A DNA stretch of 64,000 nt from Pseudorasbora parva (lineage: Eukaryota > Chordata > Actinopteri > Cypriniformes > Gobionidae): positions 11,331,979 to 11,395,978 of the forward strand of contig NC_090178.1 in NCBI RefSeq assembly GCF_024679245.1. The letters are read 5' to 3'. Made by a program: the position numbers and the translations under genes. The notes below the pieces were generated by a model. It did no database searches. It was not told where the DNA came from and saw only the letters and a program-made list of their open reading frames with translations. This document shows positions 11,669 to 23,649 of the stretch, piece after piece; within the stretch, counting starts at the first letter, position 1, and the number at the start of each line of letters is the position of its first letter.

Positions 11669-13170
11669 TTACAATTTGTATGGAGATAAATGTCATTTTT
11701 TAAGGTAATTATTTTGCCTCAGGCTAAAAGAGACCCATAGCGCTTCATAAATGTAATGGATTACCTTCTGGCTCTATAGATTAATGAGGAAACGGTAAGG
11801 CCCTGTTCAGGACCCTTTAAGGACTCTTTTATTCATTTGAGGCTAAATGGAGACATAGAATTTAACCCAAGGCTGTAATTAAAATCAGAATGAAACAGGA
11901 CAAGTAATTTTCCCAAAAGACATCCCTTACCCAAGGGAAATCCAAGGCTCAAAATATTTCAAATGGGGTGCATACTTACCCGCATAAGTGGGGTGGGGGG
12001 TTGGGATAGTTATTAAAGTGATAGCTCACCCAAAAATGAAAATTCTGTCATGAGTTTTGACCAAAATGTCTTTTTTCTTCATAGATTGAAAATCATTGGG
12101 TTCCGATGTTGTTTGTTCCATAAAAAAAGAAAGTCATACAGGATTGGAGCAACATTACCGTGACTAAACAACGATAACAGAATTTTTTGGGGGGGGTTGA
12201 ACTATCCCTATAAACATTTCGATTTAGCGTTCTTCTCAAATATTGAAAGATGCATAAGATATCTATGAAATTATGATGTCCGACCCCTTACCAGCTCTAC
12301 ACGAGCACTGAAATGGAGTGGCATCAGTGAACCAAAAGCTTTGGAAATACAGGTCTATTTTTGGCCCATGTCCTCTCCATTCGCTTGTGTGTATCTGTTG
12401 TTTTGCACGGAGAATAGACAGCTGCCAGATACAAGCAAATTATTGTATCGCTTCAGATGAAGATGACCTCCATTGCTGATAAAAGGGCTTTGTAAATACA
12501 CAAGTGCATAATGAGAGGCCATCTCCGTTCTGACAGCGTACATGATGGAAATGTTTCCCTCCTGCTTTTTATGTATCCCTGTTGTTATTTAGATTTTCAC
12601 TGCGCTTAAATATTATATAGGATTTAAACAACCATTCAAATGTCTGGGGTCAGTAAGGTTGTTTCATTTCTTTGATAGAAGTCTCTTTTGCTCACCAAGG
12701 CTGCATTTATTTGATCAAAAATACAGTAAAAGCGGTAATATTGTGAAATAGTATTACATTTTAAAATAACTGTTGTCTTTTTAAAATATAATTTCAGACC
12801 TAATTTATTCATGTGATGCAAAGCTGAATTTTCGGTGTCACATTATCCTTCAGAAATCGTTCTAATATTCTGATATGATCTTCAAGAAACATTTCTTATT
12901 ATTGTCAATGTTGTGCTGCTTTGTGTTTTGTGGAAACTTCATTTTTTTTTCAGGATACTTAGATAGAAACATCAAAAGAACAGCGTTTATTTGAAATTGA
13001 AACCTTATGTTACATTTCTCAACAGCATAAAATTAGTATTTTTTTACCCTGCATTTTGTAACAATATTGTACTTATTTGCTAAGAAAGTATAACCTTGTT
13101 TATTTCCAAGGATTTTATTTCTACCAAATATATGGATAACATATCCTTGGCATCAGAGTACATGCCATAT
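11669..13170. other. Non-coding with common cyprinid repeats
   Basis: 12015-12210 has the GCTCACCCAAAAATGAAAATT repeat; 12640-12900 is a copy of the family described at 62255-63230. No supported gene. Confidence 0.55.
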
Positions 13171-13250
13171 TTAAAGGCACTGTATGTACGAAATGTATTT
13201 CAGTTAATCATAAACTGGCCCTGACATGTCACTAGAATAAGGAAATCATG

Positions 13251-14211
13251 TTAAGGGGGGGGGGGGGGTGAAACACTCAGTTTCAGTCAATCTCATGTCA
13301 ATCTTGAGTACCTATAGAGTAGTATTGCATCCTTCATATCTCCAAAAAGTCTTTAGTTTTATTATATTTATAAAAGAAATATGGGCTGTACCGAGTCTTT
13401 CCGGAAAAAAACGAGCGCCTGAAGGTGTATCGTGTGGGCGGAGCTAAAGAATGACAAATGCGCAAAGCGGTGACGTCCTCAAGCGTGGAGAAACCCTTGC
13501 TAGCGATCTCAGCTAATAGATATATGATCCAGAATCATTCGGAGGCTGAAATAAATTGAACAGGAGAAACAGCAACAGCAGGACCGTCTGTCTCTGTGGT
13601 ATGTACTGTATTTAGTGGCCTGTCAACATTTGTGTGTGTTTACTCGCAGTTTATGAGGACATGATTCGGTTTATGGACTATTGTATGCGACTAAACCTTA
13701 GCAGTAGCAAGCAAAAGGGTTTTGGCATGTCAGACTATTGTAACGTTATACATAGAACAACAATAGAGTAACCCTTAGCGCAGCGGTTCCCAAACTTTTT
13801 TACCTGCGCACCCCCTTCTATGTCCCGAACGGGTTCGCACCCCCCCCCCCCCCCCCCAAAAAAAAAAAACGAACAAAGCTTTGTTTTATCGCCATATAGC
13901 GACTCATGTTTAATCGTGGGCAAATTACCAGAACATGAATGACAATAACAACATGTTTACAACATTAAATTAAATTGCAATGAAGTTACAAACGAAAACG
14001 ATCCACAACATTAAAGAGAATAAGGTCCGATATAGATAAAATAAATAAACATGAGGATCAATCTGAATCTTTTCAAGTGCGACATCAAACATAAAATGTT
14101 TCACTATTCTCTCGGTCTCTTTTGCCTCCAAATCCTCACTCTCTCTTGGTCCCTCTCCTCCTTCGTCACTAAATGTCCCACTTGACAGTTCCCCTGATTT
14201 CAGACAGTTAA

Positions 14212-14284
<73 letters not shown>

Positions 14285-15340
14285 TTTGGAATGAATGAAA
14301 CGAGTTGGCACACATAGAGATGTGACTTGTGGACATTTTCCCACCTGTTAATCAACGTGTGTTTACACCGGTAGCCTATCACCGACTGGGCTTTTAAATC
14401 ACTCATTCTATCTAACCAAAAGGAACAGATGCACAGGGCTGCTCCGGTATTAATAACGGAGCGGAGCAAAGCGAGTACTTTCAATTAATTCTTATGAAAG
14501 TTACGCTTCCATATGCATGAACTGAAACCGCGCCAGTGCGCGCACACCTTGAATGTAAGCTCGTCAGTTAATGCGCGCTCTGTGAGGCCAAGCAGATGTT
14601 AGTTTAGAATTAGCGCAACAACACACAATGACAAATTCACTTAAATAGGCACTTTTACATTTGACTTTGAAACCAAATCTTCCGCGATCATCTTTTCTTT
14701 TTTGTTGTTGTATGGAAATCCCATTTTAAAAAAAAGACCGCCATTACATTTTTCCTCTCGCGCACCCCCTGGAGGCAGCTCGCGTACCCCTGGGGGTGCG
14801 CGCACCACAATTTGGGAATCCCTGCCTTAGCGCATTTGAATGACGAAGCACGCGATCGTGTCATTTACTGATGTTTACTCACGTGACGAGCCAACAGCAT
14901 AGACATTTGAAACAGTTTTACTCACCGGCTGCTTCCAAAGCAGGATCGAACCTTTATCGCTGGGACTGCTCCATCAAAAACACACTTCTTTGGTATGATT
15001 TGCTGAAGTCCTGAAAAAGCAGTGACCGTGGAGATCCGCGATGTTGTGACGACTGGATCTGCAGCTGAGCGATTGTTTATGGGCGTGCATTTCCTCTCTC
15101 GCTCTAGTCACGCGCGCACCCTACCGGGAGAAGAGCCCGTACGGCCCATACAAGGACCTTCCGCTCTTATTAACGTCAAGCCGAGCCATACTCGGAAAAA
15201 ACTCTCCGAAACTTGTGTGAAACCAGAAGGAGTATTTTTGGCAAAGAAATACTCCATCAAACGTCCAACATTAGTTTTTGAAACTTTGTTTATGTTTAGG
15301 ATGGGAATCCAAGTCTTTAACAGTGTAACCCCCCCTTTAA
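13251..15340 (+). mobile_element. TTAA element with captured exon, copy 1 (interrupted by a hAT)
   Basis: TTAA at 13251-13254 is followed by a G run and TGAAACACTCAGTTTCAGTC; the right end is CCCCCCTTTAA at 15330-15340. The interior matches copy 2 (reverse, 29663-30872), copy 3 (24365-25100) and copy 4 (58032-59345). The left flank is the MITE family of 11251, whose uninterrupted TTAA is at 11332-11335. The decayed captured exon is near 13515-13598, ending at a donor-like GTATGT. A 1,044-bp hAT sits inside. The right flank (poly-C) does not continue the host MITE, so this side has been rearranged. Confidence 0.8.
13781..14824. mobile_element. Non-autonomous hAT element nested in copy 1
   Basis: Ends CAGCGGTTCCCAAACTTTTT and, inverted, CAGGGATTCCCAAATTGTGG; exact 8-bp duplications CCTTAGCG at 13773-13780 and 14825-14832. 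The related copy 2 has the uninterrupted site (reverse strand, near 30353). Contains poly-C/poly-A, an (AT)n(AC)n tract at about 14213-14284, and no intact transposase. Confidence 0.9.
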
Positions 15341-15344
15341 CCCC

Positions 15345-16085
15345 CCCCCCCCCCCCCCCTTGGTGCAATGTGACACAAGTGCTTTTTACTAGTTTCAGCC
15401 CGATGCAGTTATCATTTTCACATTGCAAAACGTGCAAGTTTAACTGGCTTTTAAAGGGAACGGAAGATGAAACTTTATTGCAAGTTACACCCAAAACACA
15501 CACATGACTTATTAAGAGAATAGCTACAACCATTTTCAACCATGCGTCTGAAGCACCGACCGTTTTTTCCCGGTCTTTAAACTAGCAAAAGTGGATTCGG
15601 ACATGCCCTAAGTGCTGTTTTGTGGAAATGAAGAATAGCTGATAACGGCACGGTTTGATCTTTGGTTGACCAATCAGTGGAAAAGGGCATATAATTACTG
15701 CCCATATGTAGAGATGAAATATTCAAGCTGTTTATCCATTTTGGTTTTATTGTATTTCCATTTGGTGTGATGGGGGAAAAATATGTTCATGAGAAGAGTC
15801 GAATATATAATAAATTAATTGTTTCTTAATTTTTACGTTTTGAAGAATTTTTTTGAAAACAAATGATCTGACGGTACATAGACCTGAGCAGACTGTATTT
15901 ATCCCTCACAGCACTCTTTTGAAATTAAATAAGGCATCTACCCTGCATGTTGTGCTACTCTGACATATCAAAGGTTATGAAATCCAGTTTAATGAACAGG
16001 CAAGCTTACAGGGCATCAGACCTTTCCTTATGTCAGCATTAGCAAAGGTTCAGTCACATCAGAGTCACATCAGTGGATGCATGTA
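15345..16085. other. Non-coding, unclassified
   Basis: A C-rich run, then sequence with no supported gene. The short frame over 15360-15507 has no recognisable domain. Confidence 0.45.
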
Positions 16086-16089
16086 GCAT

Positions 16090-16266
16090 GTAGTGCAGTT
16101 AAACCAAGCAATTGGGTTGGTTTAATCCAGCGATTGGGTTGTTTTAAGCAATCATGTAACCCAACAGCTGGGTTAAAATAACCCATTTACTGGGTTACCA
16201 ATTGCTGGGTTTGTCCATTTTGAACACAACTTGGGTTGTTTTTTTAACCCAGCATTTTTCAGAGTG
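16090..16266. repeat. Partial CTGGGTTAAA palindromic repeat
   Basis: Repeated words GGGTTGTTTTAA and AACCCA, ending in AACCCAGCATTTTTCAGAGTGT, match the right arm of the copy at 41834-42100. Confidence 0.75.
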
Positions 16267-17000
16267 TACACACAGGACATCCGTGATGCAATTAGACCAC
16301 AGCTTAAAGTGAACTCAAGGTGAACTCTTCAGGCGTCATTGGTCCGATGATGATCCAGTCTATCTCAGAAACAGAGGGATTATGTAAAAATTGTTGAAAA
16401 GGTAATTATGCAAATCGTGGGAGCGGTGAGTTAGTGTTCTATGTCACCACTCGCCAGTTCCCCACTGCTGGATGGGTCTGCAATAGAAAAGCCAGTTTTT
16501 GCCCTTGAGGTACTCAGAGGCTTTTCTCACCCCTGATTGTAGATCATAAAGCAAGCCAAAGACATTTCACATTTAAACTACTGTGGATAAAGGTTGTGTG
16601 AAGGTCAAAGCCTGTGACGAAGATCAGATTAGGCCATCTCAATGGATCTTTCCTTGAGCACTGCAATGCATTTCAGCATTAATAGAAGGCAGACTGAAGT
16701 AATAGTCATGTTCTGCACCAAAGTTATATGCCATCCATCTCTCTGATAGTCTTCCTTTAAAGGTGACCTCTTATAAGGAGGCTTAATTAAAGGTCTTGGA
16801 AACTTTTTACCATGTCTATAATTTATTTTTGCTATTCAAATGCGTTAAAAAAAATATTAGTGCTTTACAGAAAAATGATATAAGCAAATTTCAACAGCAG
16901 CATCACGTTAAATGAAAACGTGCAAAAAATCTAACATATAAGAGATTAAATAAATTAAATTCAACACATACAGTATAAAATACTACAATATATGAACAGC
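16267..17000. other. Apparently unique non-coding block
   Basis: No repeat copy seen elsewhere in the window and no supported frame. It contains an octamer-like ATGCAAAT at about 16408. It could hold a conserved enhancer, but this cannot be judged from one sequence. Confidence 0.4.
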
Positions 17001-17089
17001 ATAAGATTATAAGCATAACTAATTAAATGTCAAAGTAAAAAAAAACTTTCTTTTAAAAACAGTGTATTAGCCTCCCACAATTTTGCGCA

Positions 17090-17330
17090 TAATTTGCAAA
17101 GACTCCATCGCAGATTTTCTTTCGTCTGTAGCTGGCAACCTCCAATAAACCTGCATTAGATTATCTTAAGGTCTTTAATGAAATATTAACAAGAGAACTG
17201 GAAAAAGACCCCTGTCCGTTATGAGCTTTGTACGTAATGAGGAGGACTTTGAAATGTATTCAACATTTTAGAAAGCCATTGCAGTGCAGCTAGTACTGGT
17301 GTTATATGTTCTCTTTTTTAAGTTCTAGTT
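17090..17330. repeat. Probable L2-type LINE remnant
   Basis: The wording around GGACTTTGAAATGTATTCA and GTGCAGCTAGTACTGGTGTTA resembles the 3' region of fish L2-like LINEs, compare 36350-36420. Strongly decayed. Confidence 0.4.
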
Positions 17331-17502
17331 AAGAACTAAAACGTTTAGTTCTCTAGTTACAGGGGTACTTCAGCGCTGGGAAGATGAATCTGTATTTAAA
17401 CTGGGTCATCAATGTAGTAGAAATGTGAAATTATTTTTGAATTTGGTTCCTTCTAGACTGAGAAAAGACGGAAAATGTATTTTTGTCTCATGGGGATGAA
17501 AG

Positions 17503-17521
17503 ACTACAATTCCCAGAATGC
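17503..17521 (+). promoter_or_regulatory. Full ZNF143/THAP11 (SBS) consensus inside a repeat
   Basis: ACTACAATTCCCAGAATGC is the complete consensus known for ZNF143/THAP11 sites at mammalian promoters. It lies in the left part of the element at 17361-19105. Function here is inferred from the motif only. Confidence 0.5.
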
Positions 17522-17971
17522 TTCGCTGCCCAGTGAGGCCGTTCCCAAAGCCCCCAACTTGATTACTGTGACTGAGTTGGAGAAGACACTACAATTAAAA
17601 ACTGAACGTGTCTGTTCAATATAATGAGTGAGTCACCGCGCGAGTATCACAGCACTGAGCACTAACTGCAGGAGTCAGATAAATGAGCTGATGAGCTCTC
17701 GTGATGAGAGCTGAGGTAATCGCGACTACACTCGCGGCATACATTCACAACGCGAGTTCAGTCTGGCGCGTTTCAGTTCATGCCTTTGCAAGCTTAACTT
17801 TCATAAAAATTAAATTGCTCAGCATTCACTAGACATTGCTCAGCATAGCTCCGTTTAAATGAGTGCCTGTAGCTGCGAGCTGAGCTTTGAGTGTCATCTC
17901 CATGCGCGGGTTCAATACATGCGGGAATGGCTCCCTCTGCTGGCTGTAGTCTTTAGCCTTTGGCCAAACAT

Positions 17972-18923
17972 CAGAGTCCTGCAACGGGTCGGGTACCCGC
18001 ATAAAAGTGGCTAAAACGGGTGGATTGTGACATTTATAAAATTCACGGCCGGGAATGCGGGCGGATAATTAACTATCTGCGGGCGGATAATTAACTATTA
18101 ACTATGCGGGCGGGTAGTAGCACAGATGGGCGGATGAAAAATATGTGCAATATTTCTGTGGCAAAGTGAACGAGAGAGAGCGAGAGCGAGACCAGGGCGT
18201 GATTGTGAATGAGCGTCCCCTGCGAGCCACACCGGTCTCGAGTCCTCTGAGGGAGCTCGGAAGCATATAAGGACGAGAGATCACCAGACCTGGATTTGAC
18301 GTTGAGTTGTTTACTTTTTATTATGTGTGTGCGCTTGTCTGATGTCCATGAGGGGCTGCCCACATTACTTTCGTTTTGTTTGGTTAAAGTCTTTTAAATG
18401 TTCGCCAGTTCCCGCCTCCTTCTTCCCCCATCAAACATACTGTAGGCTATTACAATTTCTATGTCCAAATAACCATTACACATACACGCAACAACGATAT
18501 GCCATTTGACCCATCACGTTACCACCACTGCGACATTGAAACTTTTGTTGATGCCTCTCGTAGCGCAGATGAAGCGAGCGTTGCAGGAGTAGCAATGGAT
18601 GAAGTAAAAGTAAAGTTGGTGAGTGGAGTAGCCAAATGAAATTGTTGACAATGAGTCTTTAAAGGCACTTTTGCCTGTTTCATTAGCCTATTCATGACGC
18701 TGTTGATGTTGAGAGAGGTGCAGGATAAAAAATAAAGCATTTTAATTTGAATGTTTTAGCGTGTGTGATTTATCACGGGCACGGGTCGGGTAACGGGACA
18801 AATATTAACGGGTCTGGGCGGGTACGGATTTAATTTTGATATTTTCACGGGTCGGATCTGGTGCTAAACCTTGCAGGTACGGGCGGGGGCGGGTCTCCAA
18901 AAATGGATCCGTGCAGGACTCTG
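17972..18923. mobile_element. Non-autonomous hAT element with GGGTCGGGTACCCG end
   Basis: 952 bp with CAGAGTCCTGCAACGGG and, inverted, CAGAGTCCTGCACGGATCC at its ends; exact 8-bp duplication CCAAACAT at 17964-17971 and 18924-18931. The interior has repeated CGGGC words at both ends and no intact transposase. Confidence 0.92.
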
Positions 18924-18929
18924 CCAAAC

Positions 18930-18976
18930 ATTCCTCCTATGATGCAAATATCGTCAATTTGCATCATAGGAGGAAT
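18930..18976. repeat. Perfect 20-bp hairpin with a 7-base loop
   Basis: Arm 18930-18949 (ATTCCTCCTATGATGCAAAT) is exactly complementary to 18957-18976, separated by ATCGTCA. It begins within the right target duplication of the hAT and so belongs to the older host sequence. Confidence 0.9.
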
Positions 18977-19105
18977 TTTTCCAGAAATAAAATGCATAAA
19001 TCTCTTGTCTCAGGGGGATATGAGGGGGAAAGCACAATCATTTGAATATACTCCAGGGTTTCTACTGATACAAAGCCATATGCTAATCGCTGAAGTAACC
19101 CTTTA

Positions 19106-20270
19106 AGTTCTCTTTGTTTAGTTGTGTATACTTTGTGGTGGGGCTGGGGGGAGTGGAAAATGTGTGGTGAAAATAACACCACAACAAATTTTCTGCTATA
19201 CCCCCCCGAAAAATGTCAGTGTACTTGTTTACAAAATTGCAATGAAATAAAATATGAAACAAGAGCAAGGTAAATGTGACTCATAAACAGAATATTGTTA
19301 TTGTTTATTATTTTTCAATTGGTAAAAAATGGGGCGGGGAATTGCAGTTTTGTGTGAAACATGAGGGGTGATTAGTTATGAATGTAAACAGTGCGTAATG
19401 AACGTAATTAATTACGCCGACACATCGTTCCAGTCCTAAAAGAGTTTTAAGTCATAATGAACCCTTGATCAAAAAGAGGTGAAGTGCTTCAATCCCTCAT
19501 GGCTTGTCATGGTCGTTCACTCGGCTCCGACTCAGTGAGAGGCACAGAGGAGCAGGAGTGCTCTCCTGCTGCTCACTCCAGTTGGTGACATTTTACAATG
19601 ACCCCCGGTGCTATCCAGCGTTCCTGTTTGTGATGATGCAACATTTTAGGCAGAGTGACAGTGGCATGGTTGTTGCCGAGCTGCAGGGTGTTTGACTGCA
19701 AAATGTTGATGGGGCAGACAACAGCGTCCTGGTTGATTCAGCCCTGGGGTTTTGATTTGGTGAAATAAGACGAAATCTGGCACTGTCTAAACTAATTGGA
19801 GGGGTATGACTGTGTTCTTATTAGTACATGAAAGCATAATGAAATTAGTCAAAAACATTTTTTTAGCTCTGTGAATGTCCAGTGTTCCAATTCCAGAAAT
19901 CTGCAGTTTGTGTAGACCTAAGGATAGCTTATGATATATGAAAAGTAGTAAGCATTGCTGCTGTCTCCGCTGTGTGGTCATCACTACTGTCTGCCCGCGG
20001 CACATCCAACATCCAATTATATGACACAGACTAATCACCAAAGTTACCTATCTCTCCTCTGCTAGTTTAACTTTCTAAAGGCAAGTCAACTTGTTTGCTT
20101 GTGACTCTTTAAAGGCATCTCTACTGATTCAGACTCACTGCTCTGGTGTATGAAGTTCAGTTCAGCCTTTTCATGCAGTCCTGTCAATCACAACACTAAG
20201 CCTGTGTCATAAGCAGGTGCAAAATCCCCATCCATCCTTGAGTAGGTACTTGCTACATTTTTTAATTAAA
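19106..20270. other. Non-coding, partly unique
   Basis: 19490-19800 is non-repetitive with moderate GC content and shows no supported frame; the rest is AT-rich. No gene or RNA recognised. Confidence 0.45.
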
Positions 20271-20500
20271 GTTCTATATCAGCCAAAAATTACTCCCCAT
20301 CAAACCATCCTAGGTGTATAGTACTTTCTTCTTTCAGACGAATACAATCAGAAATATATTAAATAATATCCTTCTTGCTCTTCCAAGCTTTATAATGGCA
20401 GTGAATAGAGGATTTGATTTTGAAGCCCAAAACATTGCATTCATCCATCATAAAAGATATCCACACAGCTCCGGGTGCAGGGGAGTCAATTGGGTATGGC
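20270..20500. repeat. Fragment of a common cyprinid interspersed repeat
   Basis: The wording around AGCTTTATAATGGCAGTGAA and CCATCATAAAAGATATCCAC is one I associate with a widespread cyprinid repeat; no second copy was noticed in the window. Confidence 0.35.
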
Positions 20501-21179
20501 AGGATATGGCGACTGCCATGCCGTGGCTGCCTGGTCAAGTCAGTGCAACTAATATATTTTTATTCATTGTATGCAGGATTAACAGAGTTATATTATTATG
20601 TGTAAGATAATTTGTATTGTTAAATAAAACAGGAAAGTAAGTCAATTAAAGCGATCTGGTTGTTATATTTGTGTCGTGAGATAAACGGCACAGTCTTTAC
20701 ACCGCGTGATTTTGCAGCGTTGAGTATTGTAGCCAATTTGTTTTTTTAGTGAGTCAATTGAATCATTGATTGAAAAGTAGGGCTGCAACAACTAATCGAT
20801 ATTATCGATCATAATCGGTAATAAAAATCATCGATAATGATTCTCATTAATCGATTAGTCGGGTCTGCATTGTTTGCAAATCTTCCACCAGTCGCGCCAA
20901 ATTACAGCACTGAATAATGCATTTTTATGAACAAAAATTGGAGTGGAAACAGAGTGAGCTGATGCAGGAAAGGTACATGATCCAAGGGCCCAAAACATTA
21001 GAAGTCTTCATTATAAGCTTTAAGCGAATGCATTAACGTTTAACGCACCCTGTCATGCTCTTGACATGTGTGTGTGTCCTCAGCACAAAACGGTCATTGT
21101 ACAGGTTATCCTCTGATCTATATAGAGAACAGTAGTTCTACAGGATAAAGAAATGACAGTAACTGTTACTGTGTCCATA

Positions 21180-21182
21180 GAG

Positions 21183-21246
<64 letters not shown>

Positions 21247-21247
21247 T
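21180..21247 (+). repeat. (GT)n(GCGT)n microsatellite
   Basis: A GT tract grades into about seven GCGT units. Alternating purine-pyrimidine sequence is prone to Z-DNA. Confidence 0.95.
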
Positions 21248-21528
21248 TCCTGCAGAACATCCTCCCTGCTAGCACTGAATTTGTGTTTTTTGTGTTTTTG
21301 TTTTTCTTTAATATAATTTGATTGTAGTGATTTACTTATGCTTAGTTACTTTTTTGCACAAAAAATGTAGGCTACAGCACAGATACACCCTTACAGAAAT
21401 TATATTAGTTAGTAAAACCATGTTTTTATTATAATCATGCTTTTGCCTTTGATTACCATTTGTATAATCACGCACATACAATATAGTTAAACCATGGATG
21501 TAAAGCAAAACAATGATTAATTTGTGGT

Positions 21529-23357
21529 AGACATGTGCCGATTTTCGATAATGCGATTTATCACGATAATGAATATGCACGATATTGTTATCGTGGGCAC
21601 TTTAAAATATCGTAAATAATAATTTATTAACAATTTATAATTTTTTTATAATGCACTCAAGAATACTTTGCCCATCAACCGTATAAATGCTCAACACCGC
21701 TGTATTCTGCGTCAAAGGGACACGCGCTCAGATATAAACAAGCCCAACGTGCGTTTGCACATGACTGAACCAAGGGGGTAATCTAGCACTCGGAAAGCGT
21801 TCCACCCCTAGGGGCTGCCATTGCTAACCAAGCCATCACCTTCTGTTAGCATCCCATTGACTCCCATTCATTTTTGAGTCACTTTGACAGTGAATAACTT
21901 TACATCTGAGACGTTTGAAGACTCCATTTGTCTATTGTTTATTTCTAAAGAAACACGACAATGCATAAAAGGCTCCGTTACCTTGTATCTTACACTATCG
22001 CCCCGTAGAAGCTGTTTTTGTAAAAATAGGCTAACTATTGCGACATAACCAACGCGACTCTGTCGCACAGTTGAGAAATTACCGTATAGACCTGAGGAGA
22101 CGCTCGCAGGCAATCTTTTACTGTCTATGAGACAGTCGGGGGGACGTGGAGACATAAAGTCTGATAAAGTCAAGGGGGAAGAATGGGGAGAAGCCCATAG
22201 TGAGCCAAAAGCAACGGGAGAAAATATTTAAACAACGTGATTCAGCTTTCCCTTTCCACAACTACTAGAAGACCTACAGCTGTCAGACAGGAGGCTCACG
22301 TCACATCTACGCCGTCAAGCTCAGTCTGAGCCTGCGCAGTTCACTCAGCCATCAGGAAGTGAGTGCTCCTTTACTGACATCACTTAACGCCGTAGAAGGC
22401 AATGGGATCGCTCCGTCCATTTCTTTTACTGTCTATGGACTGAACCGGTGAAGGAGACACGCTGCTGAAGTGCCGCTCAGTGACAGCAGAGGGCGCTGAT
22501 GAACTGCAGAATGCAGCCGGTTACCCCGGAAACCAGCAAACAAACAAAAAAAACGCCTGTAGTTTTTAAAACAGCCGTTCGTTTTTGTAATCTCAATGTT
22601 GTTCATCACAGCACCAAATACTTAATACTTAAAGACTTAATAGGCTATTTATTTTCAAATTTAAACATTTTTATGTTTTAATCTGGACTACAACCCTAAT
22701 AATTAGAACTGTTCTAATTATTTGTTATTGTTCAGTATAACTTTGAGATACGACTTCATTAGTTAACATGTTAATTCATTATTACCAAACTGACAATGAA
22801 AAATACTTATAAAGAATTAATCATTCTATGTTCATTTCTTAGTAACTTTTTAATAACATTAAAATCCAAATCAAAATAACTTTTAATGGACCTAAGATAA
22901 AACTAACAATGATCAGTATTTCTTAACTAACATTAACAAAAACATTATACTTTCTGTACCAAATGTAGCTATTGCTCAATCTTAGTGAATGCATTAACTC
23001 ATGAGCCCTTATTGTAATTTGTAAGCCTACCTGTTGTTCTTTATAGCCTAATTCTTTTGCACTTTAATCTGTTTGAAAATTTTACTTTTACAGCTCTGAA
23101 AAATATCAAGAGACCACTTAACATTGATTTCTCAATGAGGGGTCTCTTAATTTTTTTCCAGAGCTGTATATATTTTTGGTGCATTATTGTATTTAAACAT
23201 TAAGTTATTTTTGTTCTTACAAAAATAGTTCTTAAAGCTGTTATGCTATGGCAACACTTTTTTTTGCAACTTATTTAAATATCGTGATAATATCGTATAT
23301 CGTGATAAAACGTCATCAATTAATCGCAGCATGAAAAATTGATATCGGCACATGCCT
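21529..23357. mobile_element. Nested element with ACATGTGCCGAT ends
   Basis: Left ACATGTGCCGATTTTCGATAA with following TTATCACGATAA; right ATATCGTGATAA...GATATCGGCACATGCC. The inverted ends and repeated ATCGTGATAA words define it. 21770-22490 inside is GC-richer and may be a further insertion. No intact transposase. Confidence 0.6.
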
Positions 23358-23649
23358 GGTTACCATTAAATAACTGCAATAGCCCTGTTATATATGTATT
23401 TATTAATATATTTTTTTGTTTATTTTGTTCATTGTAAAAACATGGTTCATTTTTGTAATGGTGATATTCACTTTGTGTGTTCATAGCACTCAGCTGACAC
23501 GTTTGTTTGAAAGACAGCATTGGACAGGATGTATTTTGTCAATAAATAAAAAAAATAGCCCGTTGCCCGATTAATCGAAAAATAATCGTCCAAGTAATCG
23601 ATTATCAAAATAATTGTTAGTTGAGCCCTACTAAAAAGATTAATTTGAG

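Larger units (their letters stand above)
17361..19105. mobile_element. DNA element hosting a nested hAT
   Basis: The left end GGGGTACTTCAGCGCTGGGA is an imperfect inverted copy of the right end ATCGCTGAAGTAACCCTTTAA (19085-19105). A solo right end occurs at 2250-2332. The hAT at 17972-18923 interrupts it. Contains the ZNF143-type site at 17503-17521. Confidence 0.6.
20780..23628. mobile_element. hAT-like element with GGGCTGCAACAACTAATCGA ends
   Basis: Left end GGGCTGCAACAACTAATCGAT and right end ...ATTGTTAGTTGAGCCC, with ATCGATTA words near both ends, form imperfect inverted termini of a kind common in fish. A clean 8-bp duplication was not found. A second element (21529-23357) is nested inside. 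Confidence 0.65.

Noticed and set aside
13970..14484. Minus-strand frames with Tyr-Ile repeats
   Set aside because: They read through the (AT)n tract inside the hAT element; no domain.
15022..15539. Two overlapping frames of 143-161 codons at the right end of copy 1
   Set aside because: Run through a poly-C tract on opposite strands, and the part shared with copy 2 is not conserved as protein.
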